Below are positions 38,649 to 52,689 of a DNA stretch of 64,000 nucleotides, piece after piece (within the stretch, counting starts at the first letter, position 1; the number at the start of each line of letters is the position of its first letter). Below the pieces are notes generated by a model that worked only from the letters and a program-made list of their open reading frames with translations, did not search any database and was not told where the DNA came from. Made by a program: the position numbers and the translations under genes. Location: the NCBI GenBank assembly GCA_916610825.1, contig OU744447.1, positions 34,101,073 through 34,165,072 of the forward strand. Reading direction: 5' to 3'. Source of the DNA: Haliclystus octoradiatus. Taxonomy: Eukaryota > Cnidaria > Staurozoa > Stauromedusae > Haliclystidae.

Positions 38649-40508
38649 AATTTCAGACCATTGTGTAGGGTTCAGATTCAGATAAAACTACATAGTTAAA
38701 TTATGTTTGATCGTATATTATATAGAGTGCTGCTGACCCTACAAGGGTTACAAGGAAGGAGGGAGATTACATATTACAGTTGATTATTTACTGGTAGAGA
38801 ACGATGTGATAAACGGTAGTTACAAACACACCACTATAATTGCGCCATACACACATTGTGAATGATTGCTACAGCAGAAATTAGGAATGACCTTCTTGTA
38901 TAGCCGACGCAGATCTGAACAGCACTTGACATTCCATATCTGCAGACCATTATTGGCAATCGAAATGATACGATTCCACCAACTACTCTGTTTGGCTCCC
39001 AGAATTGTGAATGTAGCATAATGTAGCATACTGTTGAATAGTATATCTATATATGATATTAGTAACACTACCAACACCAAAACCATGAACATATAAATAA
39101 GTGAAAGCCACAAATCTTTAAATTTTTTGAAAAATTTTTAAAAAATGTTTCTTGCAGTTCAACTAACAACTACAATCAGCTACAACTCTGGATTAATTTA
39201 TGATGGTTGGGTGGTCTTCTATTGGTGGATTCAAGTTGAAAATAATTGTTGCAATATACTAGTAACTAAATTGGTCAATGTATCTGTATAAATATCAGGC
39301 TCGTTTGAAAGTCACATAATATTGTTCTATATAGGCGATAAAAAGTTCAGACTGCAGTATAGATGTATAGAGATTACTGCGTATGAAATGAATGGGATTT
39401 TGGATTGCCCAGTCTATCTCAGAAGTAGGCCTACAGTAACGTAGCGTTGATTTTTGTGAGTTGATGTTGCGTTTAACGTTGACCCAGGTTTTGACACAGA
39501 CAGGACAAATGACTTATATTATGGAGAGAAGTACCATGATTCGAGAAAAAATGTTTTTGTTGTTCTTGCTACAGCTATGATGAACACAGATATTTATGAT
39601 GCACGAAGGGAGGGATTTAGTTGTGTAATTCTGTCGATAGCGTACATATATTGTTGTATATATTTGGAATAATGATATATTGAAGAGTTGGAAGTACTTT
39701 GATATAGCGAATTAATTGCATAGAAATCCATATGATTCTCAAATTTCGATCTGAAGGACTCATTTTGATACGTTTATGTCATGAATAACTAAACTGAATC
39801 AGTACTCTGCCGGCCTACTGCAAATCAATAGGCACAGCATGCACATCACAAGGCCTGCATTTGAACATTTACTTCTGTACAATGCCCAACCACCTGGTTG
39901 TAGTGACCACGTTTGCCATACCTTCGAAAGGCAGCTATGTATTCCAATGTATTTCTGGAAATTGTGTTCGTAAGTTGTCTACTACGTCGCTGCATGCATG
40001 GTCATTGCTAAGTTTTAATTTTTCCTTTTCGCTTTCAGGAAGTTTGTTTGGATGTGTATTTCTGCGCAATCTCAGCTGCCTTATTCATAAACGCTTCCGA
40101 AGAATATCTGATTACTGTTGTCTTTGTCTGTAGTCTCCATTTTTATTTGTTTTCCCCTCTCAGCAACCTATTTCTACTCAAGGTTTGATGAGTATCTTCT
40201 GCTTCTAGTGATTGTTGTTCTTATTAGTCGAATTAACTACCCGCGAGTGCCGCCCTTATGCGATTGGCGTATCCCTAAGCAACGGGTACCATCGAACGTC
40301 ACAATCACATCGAATGATCGGCCTACAAGTCGTGTCGAATGATTTGATGCAGAAAATGTTGCAGAACGTATCAAAACGAAAACAGAAACTTAATTAACAG
40401 TAATTGCTACGAAAACGGTACATCGTCAACAGTATAACCGTTTACATTTATAGTGCACTATATATTAACCATCAAGCTATACATTTGTACACTGCCGCCG
40501 CAACCTAG

Positions 40509-43500
40509 TTTAAGATTTTATAATAATCAAAATATCAATAGCAATAGAAAACTCAAGTAACCTATATTCAAATTTCAATCTTTATTCCTTCTAACAATAA
40601 CGTAACAATAACCAATAAAATATATAACCTTAATACAGAATATCCTTTCAGCAACTACTAAATAAACTCAATAATATAAATGTCAATACCAAACTCTTTA
40701 ATCATAATCACGTCTTCTCTTATCAAACTCTAAAACATACTGATCACTTGCAAACTAAATCTACCACACCCAGACATGCTTCGTTAACAAATAAACAGGA
40801 ACTAACGCCTAGTGCAAACACTATTACTAAATAAGGTAACAATTCAAAATCACACACTTCCCCAAGATTTATAATCTACAAAGTACAAAAGTAAATATCA
40901 ACTATCAATTATTTATCAAAATCTTTACAATACTCAAATCTCTATATAATTAAGTAGAATAGTCATCTAACCATAATGGACGACGTCGAACACGTCTTAC
41001 ACGAATATTATTTTCTTCTTCAGGTTGAGTTGCAGAATCATCAGAATAATCAGAATAAACATTATTGTTTAATTCTTGATCATCTATTATATCATTGTCA
41101 ATACTTATAGACGTCTCTTGACGATGATGCAAATGCGATACATGCCTTTGATTTACTACACCATTAGTTTCAACATTTACTTTCTGAGAAGTCAATTGTT
41201 CTACAACTTTTCCAGGTTTCCAATTAGTAGAACAGCGTACATGAATATCTGGTTTTGCCCATACTAAATCACCAACAGTAAAACGTACTTGAAAATCATT
41301 AACTATAATTTCAGGGTTAACAGGTTGTAATCTACTCTTATAATTATATATAGCATTTGCTGGCGATAATTTTCCATATGAACTCACATGATTATATCAG
41401 TAAACGGAATCAATTACACCTTTTCTAGTACGTGAAGCTCTTGATTTGATCGTGCGATGATTTCGTTCAATTATCCCATTACCATTTGGACGATATGCTG
41501 CTCTCGGTCTTACAATTATATTCCATTTCTTAGAAAATTCATTAAATGCACGAGATTTAAAGGTACTAAAATTGTCCAAAAGAATTTCATTAGGTGCACC
41601 TCTTTCTGAAAAGATCGAAGTCAATTGTGCTAAAATTTGTACATCACCTTCGTTTTGAATTTTTCGCCATATACAAAAGCGAGATGGACCACAATCAATC
41701 ATAGTCAAATACTTCTTATTATCATATTTAGCAACATCAATTGCAACGCGTTTCCAATTTTCAGGAACTGACAATTCTCCTTTATCCCATTGTACAGAAC
41801 CAGGATCTATTGAGTTACAAGCATCACAGGTTGACATTACTTTACTTAATATTGCGTTTGATACATATACATTAAGTAACTCTGCTAAACATTTAGTTTG
41901 TTGACGACCACCATGAAAAAGTTCATGCACTTCGCGTAACTTATAAACTTGGTCATCTTGAACTGTCACACATGACGTCACAGTTTTAATATTAGTAGTC
42001 CAATGATGAGGCACACGAGTTAAAACATCTGCTAAATTTGCTGCCGATGGTACCAACTCTAGCTTTAAATCAATGCAATATTCTAACATAATATTTTTGA
42101 TAATTTCTAAGCGACGGCGTATCAACCTTTCATTTACCGCTTTTGTCTTTAGTCTCTCTTTCCCTGATAAACAATTTGTAATCCAACCATACGTTATAGC
42201 AGAGTCTGTCTTAATTAACATCTCTTTTCTATTCCAGGATATACATAAATTAATTCCTTTGATAACAGCATCAAGCTCTGCCATATTAAAATGAGCATTA
42301 TCTTTACGTAACCAAGACGCATCTTCCACAATAACACCGTCAATTTGTAATACAACATCAATCGCTAGAGAACTTGCATCACACCAAATAACAGTACAAC
42401 CAGATGAATTTACATTCCATTTCCCATGTACAGGATCGTTCTTTTTAATTCTAGTAATTAAATCAAGTAATAAAGAACGAATATTGGCTGGTATAATTTC
42501 ATCCCAATTAACATCAATAGATAATCTTTTTACATAACTACATGCGACCCGCATCCAATTACACACAGGGTATATTCCAGTAATTTTGCCGCATAACGAA
42601 TATAATTGTCTTTTAGTTAAATTAATAAAATCTTTATCATGTAAAAATTCTAACGTAGTGGATCTTTCCCAAAATAACTCATTCCTTTCCGAACGTTGAA
42701 CATTCAATCCTAACACACGAGTAGGAGCAACAGAAGAAAATGATTCAATTGGTTTAGCATATAACCCATCACGTTTTAAATGATCATAAACAAAATTAGG
42801 TGAAACAATCGCGTTGTCCACACAAATATCATCAATATAAGAATCAATGCCACGAGCATTTAACGATAATACATGCCACGATCATTTAACGATAATACAT
42901 AATTCAAAATCTTTGACCTAATTAAAGGCGCAACATTTAAACCAAATCCAAGCCGTGTTAAACCATACAATTTTCCATTATGTGCAATAGTCTGATATCG
43001 CCATAATTCTTCATCAATACGTAATTGCAAATAAGCATCTTTTAAATCAATGATTGAACAATTTTCACTTTTCTGTCGCCAATTACGTATTTTATCACAA
43101 CAAACATCACTAGCACCAGAAAATACATTGACATAATTATTCAATTCGCGGAAATCAAATACGGGACGAAGTTTACCCTTATTTTCATTTACTACAGCAA
43201 ACATTGGTATTAACGCACATCGCTAACCCATTTTCTCTACATCATACGGAACTAAATAATCTTTATCAATCCATTCTTGTAACTTTTCATTAAATATAGT
43301 CTTTCGCTCTATATCCATTGGATAAACATCAATAGTATTATTAATTACATCAGGAGGCTTATTATCAGCCCATTTCCATTTCACACTCCAATAGTCACCA
43401 TTAAAAATAGCAGAAAAATTATCATCATCTACTTTAATAGAATCACAATCAGCAACACAATTTATAGGTTTTGGCAAAGAACCAGAATACGATACTTCCG

Positions 43501-45685
43501 TAACATTGTTCAATACTGGCTTACCGCTATCAGATATCGTTAATCCTCCACATTTTGTAATAAAATCCATACCACAAATAATATCAAAACCAGATAATAA
43601 CTTATCCACTATTAAACACTTTAACTGCACCAATTTAGCAGAAATACGTAAATCAACCAAAGACTCGCCAACCACAGAAACTCTTGAACCATTCATCATA
43701 CTTATTTGTTTAAATGAATTATTAATACTATTTCGAACAATGAAATTATGCAGTACGACAGTTTGCGAACAACCAGTATCAATCAATGCAGTTACATTTT
43801 TACCATTAACAGTCAAATTCACCACAGGTAAACATTTTACTGTTGTGGGGTCACGGTTAGCCTGCGCGCAGACCCAAATCTTGTTTTTATGATTAGTAGG
43901 TCTGCATAATATCGACAGAAAGCTTGCGCTGGACTGAATTAGGGGGAGTGGCAGAAACGTGAGAAATCTATTGTTTGTCTATTGTTCATCAGCCAATCGC
44001 TAGCGAGTTCTCCAAAACTAGAACCAGAACATGATTGGTCGATAAATATAAGTTCTTGACGCATTCCTTTTCAAGTAAAACGTCGTTCTTCTTCGATAAA
44101 ATCATTGGCTTGTGTTCGTTTTTCAGTTTTGTACGAGGGAGACCTCAGACTTTTTTATTCAACACAGACTTTTTGTAATTATGTTTGTAGTAAAATGAAC
44201 ATAGTGTATTGACGAAAACGATTTCTTGTTGTAATTATTAATTTGCCTTTCACAGAGGACGGGACATGCTATTTTACTTGCAGCATCGACCAACAAAGAC
44301 TTGATTTCAAGATACTGAAATTTATTTGGATTGTGTTTGAGTTCGTCGTAAAAGCCAATTTGTCATGGGTAATATCGAAAGAACAAATCATTGTATTAGA
44401 TATAGAACGATTTAATCTCTGGATCTTGTTCACTGCGCCATGGCAATGGATTACAAAAATATTTCTTTACGAAGCTTTGTGAAGCTTTCTGTCGATATTA
44501 CGCAGACCCTACTAATCATAAAAAAAAGATTTGGGTCTGCGCGCAGGCTAGGTAACGGTAGGTTCCACAAAAAGCGACGCCACCGCAACCCCCTGAGCGT
44601 TTCCCGACAACCAACAACGACAACCGGAAGCAACATGTCCCTGTTCATTACACCGATAACACGTAACAACACCACCATTCTGTCGAGGAGGTATGTTATT
44701 TTGCCGACGATTCACATAAGAATTAGTTTGACCCCTATTTGTTGATCTCCGTGGACATACGTTTGCCAAATGTCCAACCATATTACAATTATAACATGTC
44801 CGTGTTTCATTCATCGCTGGTGACACAATAACATCGTTTGATCTTGATCTCTCAGCTTCAATTAAAACTCTAGCCTTTGCGACAAGTAAAACATCAGTTT
44901 CAATAACCATCGATCTTAATTGAATATTAATATTATGAGGTAAACCGCAAACAAATGGCACACCAGGTGCCGTAATTCCAGCCAAAGCACACAACTTTTT
45001 AATTTCAGAATAATACGCATCGACTTTCTCTCCTTGTCGATATACACGATCTTTCAAATGGTCATACGCAGCAAACTTTGACAGTGAAAAGGCGTCCAAC
45101 AAAGCATTCTTAATTCCAATCAAAGTTGCCTTATTTGCTGCTGGAAGTTCATTATACCCTAAAAAAGCTGGTCCTCGCAATAACAAAGGTACACTTGCAA
45201 TTTTCTGTGCTTCTAAAAACGCTTTTAAATCGGTAACAGCAATAAACCTCTCCCACCATTCAGCAGCGTGTCCATCTCCAGAGTAAGAACTGATCACATC
45301 GGTAATTTTAACTGAATTAGCCATCGGCCCGTTAGCTTGTAAGATTTTATAATAATCAAAATATCAATAGCAATAGAAAACTCAAGTAACGTATATTCAA
45401 ATTTCAATCTTTATTGCTTCAAACAATAACGTAACAATAACCAATAAAATATATAACCTTAATACAGAATATCCTTTCAGCAACTTCTAAATAAACTCAA
45501 TAATATAAATGTCAATACCAAACTCTTTAATCATAATCACGTCTTCTCTTATCAAACTCTAAAACATACTGATCACTTGCAAACTAAATCTACCACACCC
45601 AGAAATGCTTCGTTAACAAATAAACAGGAACTAACGCCTAGTGCAAACATCATTACTAAATAAGGTAACAATTCAAAATCACACA
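40509..45685 (-). mobile_element. Ty3/Gypsy-like LTR retrotransposon, unit 4 (broken fossil)
   Basis: Third full copy of the same ancestral insertion: LTRs 40509-40856 and 45338-45685, CCTAG flanks, the same parts and the same nested 689-bp element. Broken to about the same degree as the other two. Only a few substitutions separate it from them. Confidence 0.88.
43860..44548. mobile_element. 689-bp TIR element inside LTR element, unit 4
   Basis: Duplicate of the element at 21432-22120, with the same TIRs and TA flanks. Confidence 0.88.
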
Positions 45686-46102
45686 CCTAGATATGGATAT
45701 ACAGAATGTACGATGAAATCATCATATAATTATATAGCTACCAAGGAGTAGATACAATCGCATATGCATGGAATGCCTTTAAAGGAGCAAAAATGACCGG
45801 CAGGCACTAAGCACTTAGGATCACGTGCATGTTTATTGTTTATAACACAATGTTCATTGTTGACATGAATTTATAACAAATTAGGCCTGCGTATAACAAT
45901 AGTTTCAAAGCGAGACCGTTGAATTACGCTAAGCATAAATTCAACTTGAGCTCGCAGCGGTCGCCGGTCAATTTTTCCCCTTTAAAATTATTATTTCTAA
46001 TTCATCTATATTCATCGCTGCGTTGAAATGAGGGTCGGGATAGAATGAGGCTAGTTCAGTTATTCCACGGTCATTCAATCGAGCTCTGCAAACGTGCATC
46101 TA

Positions 46103-47240
46103 CGTGAATATAGTATTAAAGATCCCATCCTTTCGTCCAACTTGGATCAACGCATTTAAAAGTATGAACACCAATAACTGGTTAAAGGCTTGCATTGTCG
46201 TGAAATGCAAATCAAATTATCCATTAGGGATATTACTATCTATAAGACGTCCATGTTTATTGAAGCTATAGACGAGGTTGACGCATAGAGGCTAACCATA
46301 GACATAATAGATATAGACTGCTGATGACGTTCGAAAGCGGGCTTAAAACGTAGCACCTATGGGGATCCATAATGGCTGACACATGCTCCCAAAGTGGCGG
46401 GAAAAGCTGTGATTTGACCCGATATTGTTGTTAGAAAATAAAAGAATAGATGAGCCAGATTATTTCGAGCTACTTTTAAATCAACTAAATATGATTGTAT
46501 TTAACAGGTTTGTTAATTGTGCATCACTCAATTTCGAATCAAATCCGCTTAATTATTTTATCAAATTTTCACTGAAATATCCCAATTTTGTAAGTAGGAA
46601 TATCGCTGCATTTGTAACAATAAGACATCAAAATTTTAGAGTTTGCTCAGATTTAACATGTATTAATCATCCAAGATGTATTTACCGGACAAGGTTCATG
46701 TTTACTGCTGGTTACAGCATGGTTACAGCAAAGCACAGGACGCAGAATGAGCGTAGAAAAGTTGATATTGAAACAATAACAATCAAATTCCAATAATGCT
46801 ACGAAGAATATTCAAATTTAATTCACCAAATATCCAAATATTTTACACCCCATAGTGACAATAGTTATAAAGTCTAAGATTGATGAAGATAGCCACAAAT
46901 TAAGCCTCACAACCAGCAGTACCATCGCAAAACAAGCGTAGCGGATACCAATTAATATAAAATATGCAAATTTTTATTATAATCAATGTTTCCGTAGCAT
47001 TAAAACCATATTAAAAATGTTCAAAAGCAAGAGAAATAGATATATGCAGCGATTTAAATCAATCCAAACACTTTGTGTTCACTTCAAATACCAAATTGTA
47101 TTGGAATTTTGACTTTTGCGGTCAGTTTACAACATACAACTGTAACTTTTGGGCGCATGTGTCTACCATTTTGGCTGCCCATGAGTGCCACGCGTCACGT
47201 GACCCCATCAGCGGTCTAAATCTATTATGTCTATATGATC
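46103..47240. repeat. TA-bounded insertion within nested repeat, unit 4
   Basis: Duplicate of 23675-24812. It lies just to the left of the interval in which unit 4 begins to diverge from units 1-3. Confidence 0.72.
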
Positions 47241-48467
47241 TACCCCCACTTTCAGGGAGAAGGACCACAAATCACTATTTAGTAATTATAACTTGTATCT
47301 ATATCTAAATCCAATAATCAGGCCAATAAAATACATGTTATGCCTTTCTATAATATATAATGTGATCACAAGATAGCGAAACACAATAACAACCATTGTA
47401 ATGAATAACAATAAACTTTTCATTGATTACGTTTAATTATTTCTCATGTGGGGATGTTTCTCATTCCTTTTTTTGAACAGAAATTCAACTAAGGGTTTGC
47501 CTCTAGAAAATATGAGACGTCTCTCTCACACACTGAACAAAATCAAGGGCTAAAGAACGCAGCAGGTGGTGAACATTTCAGTTTTAATAAACATTTTCAA
47601 GTTTTGATTGTTGCTATGGAAATATCAATTTGAGACCAAAATACCTACGAATTCAGATTCTGATGTAGCCACTTAAATGTTCCTTGGATTTGATTATTAA
47701 GGTACTCGGCGAGCCTAACCTATAATAACAGATTGCATTTCACATTGTTCTTGCAGCAGAATGACGTGCCTTAATAACTTAATGTGGAGGATTCTCGCAA
47801 ACATCATGAAATACGATTAAAATACCTGCAGGAACGGTTTCTAGGATTTTCCATGACAGGTGCACAGAGATTTGAGTGACATTTTGAATAGTGCAGACGA
47901 AAACCATGGTAAACAGTTATAAAAACACTGCATAGATAGTGTAATACATCAACCGTAAAACATGAGTCAGATCAAATTACCATAACGCATATAATTAAAT
48001 ACTTTGGTCTGCACACGACGGCAGTGACCAAAAAATCAGACTAATCATTTCTTTATATGGTCTTTAGACTATTAGAATTATGGCTAGACATGTCATCAAA
48101 CAGATGACACGTCAATGAAACATTTCAGATATTGATTATAATTAAATTAATAGATCGCATCATTTATACTACCTATGTGTTTTAGCTATTGCTACTATAT
48201 TTATTAAATTTACAATATTATGCAAACATAAAGGATAGATTTTTGCAGTTGAAGAAATTAAACTAGTGAAATAGCGACGAAGTAGCGATCAAATATTTAT
48301 AAGTTGTTGCCTCGCAATACTAGCAATAAACTCAGAAAACTTGAATGTTGAAGAATGGAAACGCGACTAGAACAATCAAATGTCTCTATGACGTGTTTTG
48401 GAAGCAGATGGTGTATTTCAATATTCTCGCTAGTTCTAGGAGTTCGATTTATCAATTATAAAGCAAC

Positions 48468-49560
48468 ATGGGAGGACAGAAAACAGTGTTGATGCTGAAA
48501 TGGATTGCTTTTTCAGTTCTGGTTCATCTGGAATCGTGTAACGGTGACCCAACATGTCAGTTTCCCTACCAGAAGACGGATGGTGAATATTTTGAGTCGA
48601 AGGAAGAAAAGTTTTTCACTGCAAATTCTTTCAAAAACCATTCAAACATCTCGATTGGAAAATGTTCCATGATATTTAGTGCAGAAGCGAAAGCTAAATC
48701 AATGAATGTTGTCGGGGTGAATCACAGAAATGTATCGTGTCAATTATTCGATAAGAAAGTTAATGATCATATTAAAGGAGAAGGAATTTTAATTAACAAG
48801 GAAGGCTCTATATATTATGAAAAAGTTGAAAGTGAGTAACTATGCATTTGTTGATATGTAGCTAGGGTACACCTGGTTACCATGGCTATATGCTAAGCAC
48901 CCCCCGTAAAGGGTCGAAAAGACACTTCTTACAACACTTCTTGCTAAATGAAAGTTTTATAATAGAAGCATTCCTATAAATACAAATTCGACAATCTAAG
49001 TGTATTTTCCAGATTTTAATTTTCAATAGATTGATGCATGATTACATTCTTTTGCATTTTAAATCGAATCAAAGTATATTTTACTTTCTAAAAGAAGAAT
49101 AATATTTTTTGTTTTAGACTTCGTGAAGGCAGCTCCATCTCCAATCAACGTTGAAAGCAAAGGTGAGAGACCAGGAACATTTACTTTTCAATTACAAACA
49201 GGATTGTACAAGATCAAGTTAAATCACTTGACTGGTGGATTAAGTTGCAACGATAACTATTTAATTAAAATGCCATTTGGATGCTACACTTGGTCTGGCC
49301 CAACAGCAAATTCCCTGATGCTTGTGAAAGGCTTTCGTGGTGATGTTATTGCACAACGAGATGAATTTGATGAATTTGAAGGTGATGGTGTAACAACGTC
49401 GTATTTAGCCACTTCCAGTTGCTTTTTGTTGGATCAAGATTCGACATATTCATTATGGTATAGCTCCGACTTCAAAAATCGTTACGAAGGGGGTAACTCT
49501 GGTAAATCGTCATTTGAATTGTTCGTGGGACTCTGTGAACAAAATAATAACTGCATTTAA
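48468..49560 (+). CDS. Secreted PAN/apple-like protein, copy 4 (diverged)
   Basis: Exons 48468-48831 and 49118-49560, 268 aa, with the same splice sites. Against copy 1 there is one replacement in the signal-peptide start (Glu3 to Gly) and nine in exon 2: I164S, S179T, G180W, N184T, N187S, R237S, H243R, D247G and S261C. I found no silent difference in either exon. All six cysteines of the other copies are kept, and one is gained. The leader differs too, with a stop between the upstream ATG of the other copies and this ATG, which supports the inner start. It looks functional and is a different isoform. The following minisatellite is expanded to 2.7 kb and may lengthen the 3' UTR. Confidence 0.8.
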
Positions 49561-52257
49561 TACAGCATTTGATATTGATAATAACAATTATCTTGTAACA
49601 AACAAAATAATAACTGCATTTAATACAGCATTTGATATTGATAATATCAATTATCTTGAAACAAACAAAATAATAACTGCATTTAATACAGCATTTGATA
49701 TTGATAATAACAATTATCTTGTAACAAACGAAATAATAACTGCATTTAATACAGCATTTGATATTGACAATAACGATTATCTTGTAACAAACAAAATAAT
49801 AACTGCATTTAATACAGCATTTGATATTGATGATAACAATTATCTTGTAACAGACAAAATAATAACTGCATTTAATACAGCATTTGATATTGATAATAAC
49901 AATTATCTTGTAACAAACAAAATAAAAACTGCATTTAATACAGCATTTGATATTGATAATAACAATTATCTTGTAACAAACAAAATAATAACTGCATTTA
50001 ATACAGCATTTAATATTAATCATAACAATTATCTTGTAACAAACAAAATAATAACTGCATTTAATACAGCATTTGATATTGATAATAACAATTATCTTGT
50101 AACAAACAAAATAATAACTGCATTTAATACAGCATTTGATATTGATAATAACAATTATCTTGTAACAAACAAAATAATAACTGCATTTAATACAGCATTT
50201 GACATTGATAATAACAATTATCTTGTAACAAACAAAATAATAACTGCATTTAATACAGCATTTGATATTGATAATAACAATTATCTGGTAACAAACAAAA
50301 TAATAACTGCATTTAATACAGCATTTGATATTGATTATAACAATTATCTTGTAACAAACAAAATAATAATTGCAATTAATACAGCATTTGATATTGATAA
50401 TAACAATTATCTTGTAACAAACAAAATAATAACTGCATTTAATACAGCATTTGATATTGATAATAACGATTATCTTGTAACAAACAAAATAATAACTGCA
50501 TTTAATACAGCATTTGATATTGATAATAACAATTATCTTGTAAAATGACAAAATAATAACTGCATTTAATACAGCATTTGATATTGATAATAACAATTAT
50601 CTTGTAACAAACAAAATAATAACTGCATTTAATACAGCATTTGATATTGATAATAACAATTATCTTGTAACAAACAAAATAATAACTGCATTTAATACAG
50701 CATTTGATATTAATCATAACAATTATCTTGTAACAAACAAAATAATAACTGCATTTAATACAGCATTGATATTGATAATAACAATTATCTTGTAACAAAC
50801 AAAATAATAACTGCATTTAATACAGCATTTGATATTGATAATAACAATTATCTTGTAACAAACAAAATAATAACTGCATTTAATACAGCATTTGACATTG
50901 ATAATAACAATTATCTTGTAACAAACAAAATAATAACTGCATTTAATACAGCATTTGATATTGTTAATAACAATTATCTTGTAACAAACAAAATAATAAC
51001 TGCATTTAATACAGCATTTGATATTGATAATAACAATTATCTTGTAACAAACAAAATAATAACTGCATTTAATACAGCATTTGATATTAATCAGAACAAT
51101 TATCTTGTAACAAACAAAATAATAACTGCATTTAATACAGCATTTGATATTGATAATAACAATTATCTTGTAACAAACAAAATAATAACTTCATTTAATA
51201 CAGCATTTGATATTGATAATAACATTTATCTTGTAACAAACAAAATAATAACTGCATTTAATACAGCATTTGACATTGATAATAACAATTATCTTGTAAC
51301 AAACAAAATAATAACTGCATTTAATACAGCATTTGATATTGATAATAACAATTATCTTGTAACAAACAAAATAATAACTGCATTTAATACAGCATTTGAT
51401 ATTGATAATAACAATTATCTTGTAACAAACAAAATAATAACTGCATTTAATACAGCATTTGATATTGATAATAACAATTATCTTGTAACAAACAAAATAA
51501 TAACTGCATTTAATACAGCATTTGATATTGATAATAACAATTATCTTGTAACAAACAAAATAATAACTGCATTTAATACAGCATTTGATATTGATAATAA
51601 CAATTATCTTGTAACAAACAAAATAATAACTGCATTTAATACAGCATTTGATATTAATCAGAACAATTATCTTGTAACAAACAAAATAATAACTGCATTT
51701 AATACAGCATTTGATATTGATAATAACAATTATCTTGTAACAAACAAAATAATAACTGCATTTAATACAGCATTTGATATTGATAATAACAATTATCTTG
51801 TAACAAACAAAATAATAACTGCATTTAATACAGCATTTGACATTGATAATAACAATTATCTTGTAACAAACAAAATAATAACTGCATTTAATACAGCATT
51901 TGATATTGATAATAACAATTATCTGGTAACAAACAAAATAATAACTGCATTTAATACAGCGTTTGATATTGATTATAACAATTATCTTGTAACAAACAAA
52001 ATAATAATTGCAATTAATACAGCATTTGATATTGATAATAACAATTATCTCGTAACAAACAAAATAATAACTGCATTTAATACAGCATTTGATATTGATA
52101 ATAACAATTATCTGGTAATAAACAAAATAATAACTGCATTTAATACAGCATTTGATATTGATTATAACAATTATCTTGTAACAAACAAAATAATAACTGC
52201 ATTTAATACAGTATTTGATATTGATAATAACAATTATCTTGTAACAAACAAAATAAT
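49538..52257. repeat. Expanded 63-bp minisatellite, ~43 copies, unit 4
   Basis: About 2.7 kb of the 63-bp unit. Because the period is a multiple of three, one plus-strand frame (49514-50548, repeating NKIITAFNTAFDIDNNNYLVT) and one minus-strand frame stay open for over 1 kb. This is a by-product of periodicity and not coding evidence. Variant copies (GACATTG, ATTGATTATAAC, TTGCAATTAAT) occur in the same order near 50.2-50.4 kb and 51.8-52.0 kb, about 26 units apart, showing block duplication inside the array. Confidence 0.95.
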
Positions 52258-52650
52258 ATTATTTCTAATTCATCTAGCATACTAGATTTTAATTTCTGAA
52301 AATAATTGTATATTTGGATTGTTTAAAGGCTTCATCATGCACCACAAATTTCATCCATATGGGAGTAGAATATTATACGTAGCAAGTCTATAAATCACAT
52401 TTACATGTCATTATTGCTTGAACAATGTATATACAATTAGGATATCATATTATATTATCCATCGGAAGGACTTCATCTAAAATTATCTATTCTGAAATCG
52501 ATTTTATGAGAAATCATACTGATTCGACTCTGACAATAAGATGTGCGAGCATGCGTATCATAAAACAGTTGCATATGTTGATCACATTGACCAGTCACAA
52601 AAATTTTGAATTTTAAGCGATTTTCTTTGAGTTGTATATTTATTTCTTAA
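52258..52650. other. Right flank of the array, no gene seen
   Basis: Unique sequence follows the short TTATTTCTAATTCATCTA match. A 63-codon frame at 52425-52616 shows nothing recognisable. Confidence 0.5.
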
Positions 52651-52689
52651 GAACAACCTTCGTCTGAGATGAATGATGGTGAAGAAAAA

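Larger units (their letters stand above)
38649..52257. repeat. Array unit 4 (last unit, ~13.6 kb)
   Basis: Identical in type to units 2 and 3 up to about 47.38 kb. To the right of that it carries many differences (about 18 in the ~1.1 kb before the gene ATG) and a hugely expanded minisatellite. It ends at a junction with a ~25-bp stretch, TTATTTCTAATTCATCTA, that also occurs at about 12350-12370 inside each unit. Confidence 0.92.

Noticed and set aside
49514-50548. Long plus-strand open frame of 344 codons with 21-residue repeats
   Set aside because: It is produced by the 63-bp minisatellite, whose period is a multiple of three. The minus strand is equally open, and the true gene frame stops in the first repeat.
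9836-52257. The whole array as an assembly artefact
   Set aside because: Not fully excluded, but unit 1 (solo LTR, indels) and unit 4 (diverged gene, long minisatellite) are clearly distinct, so at least two real units exist. Only the number of middle units is in doubt.
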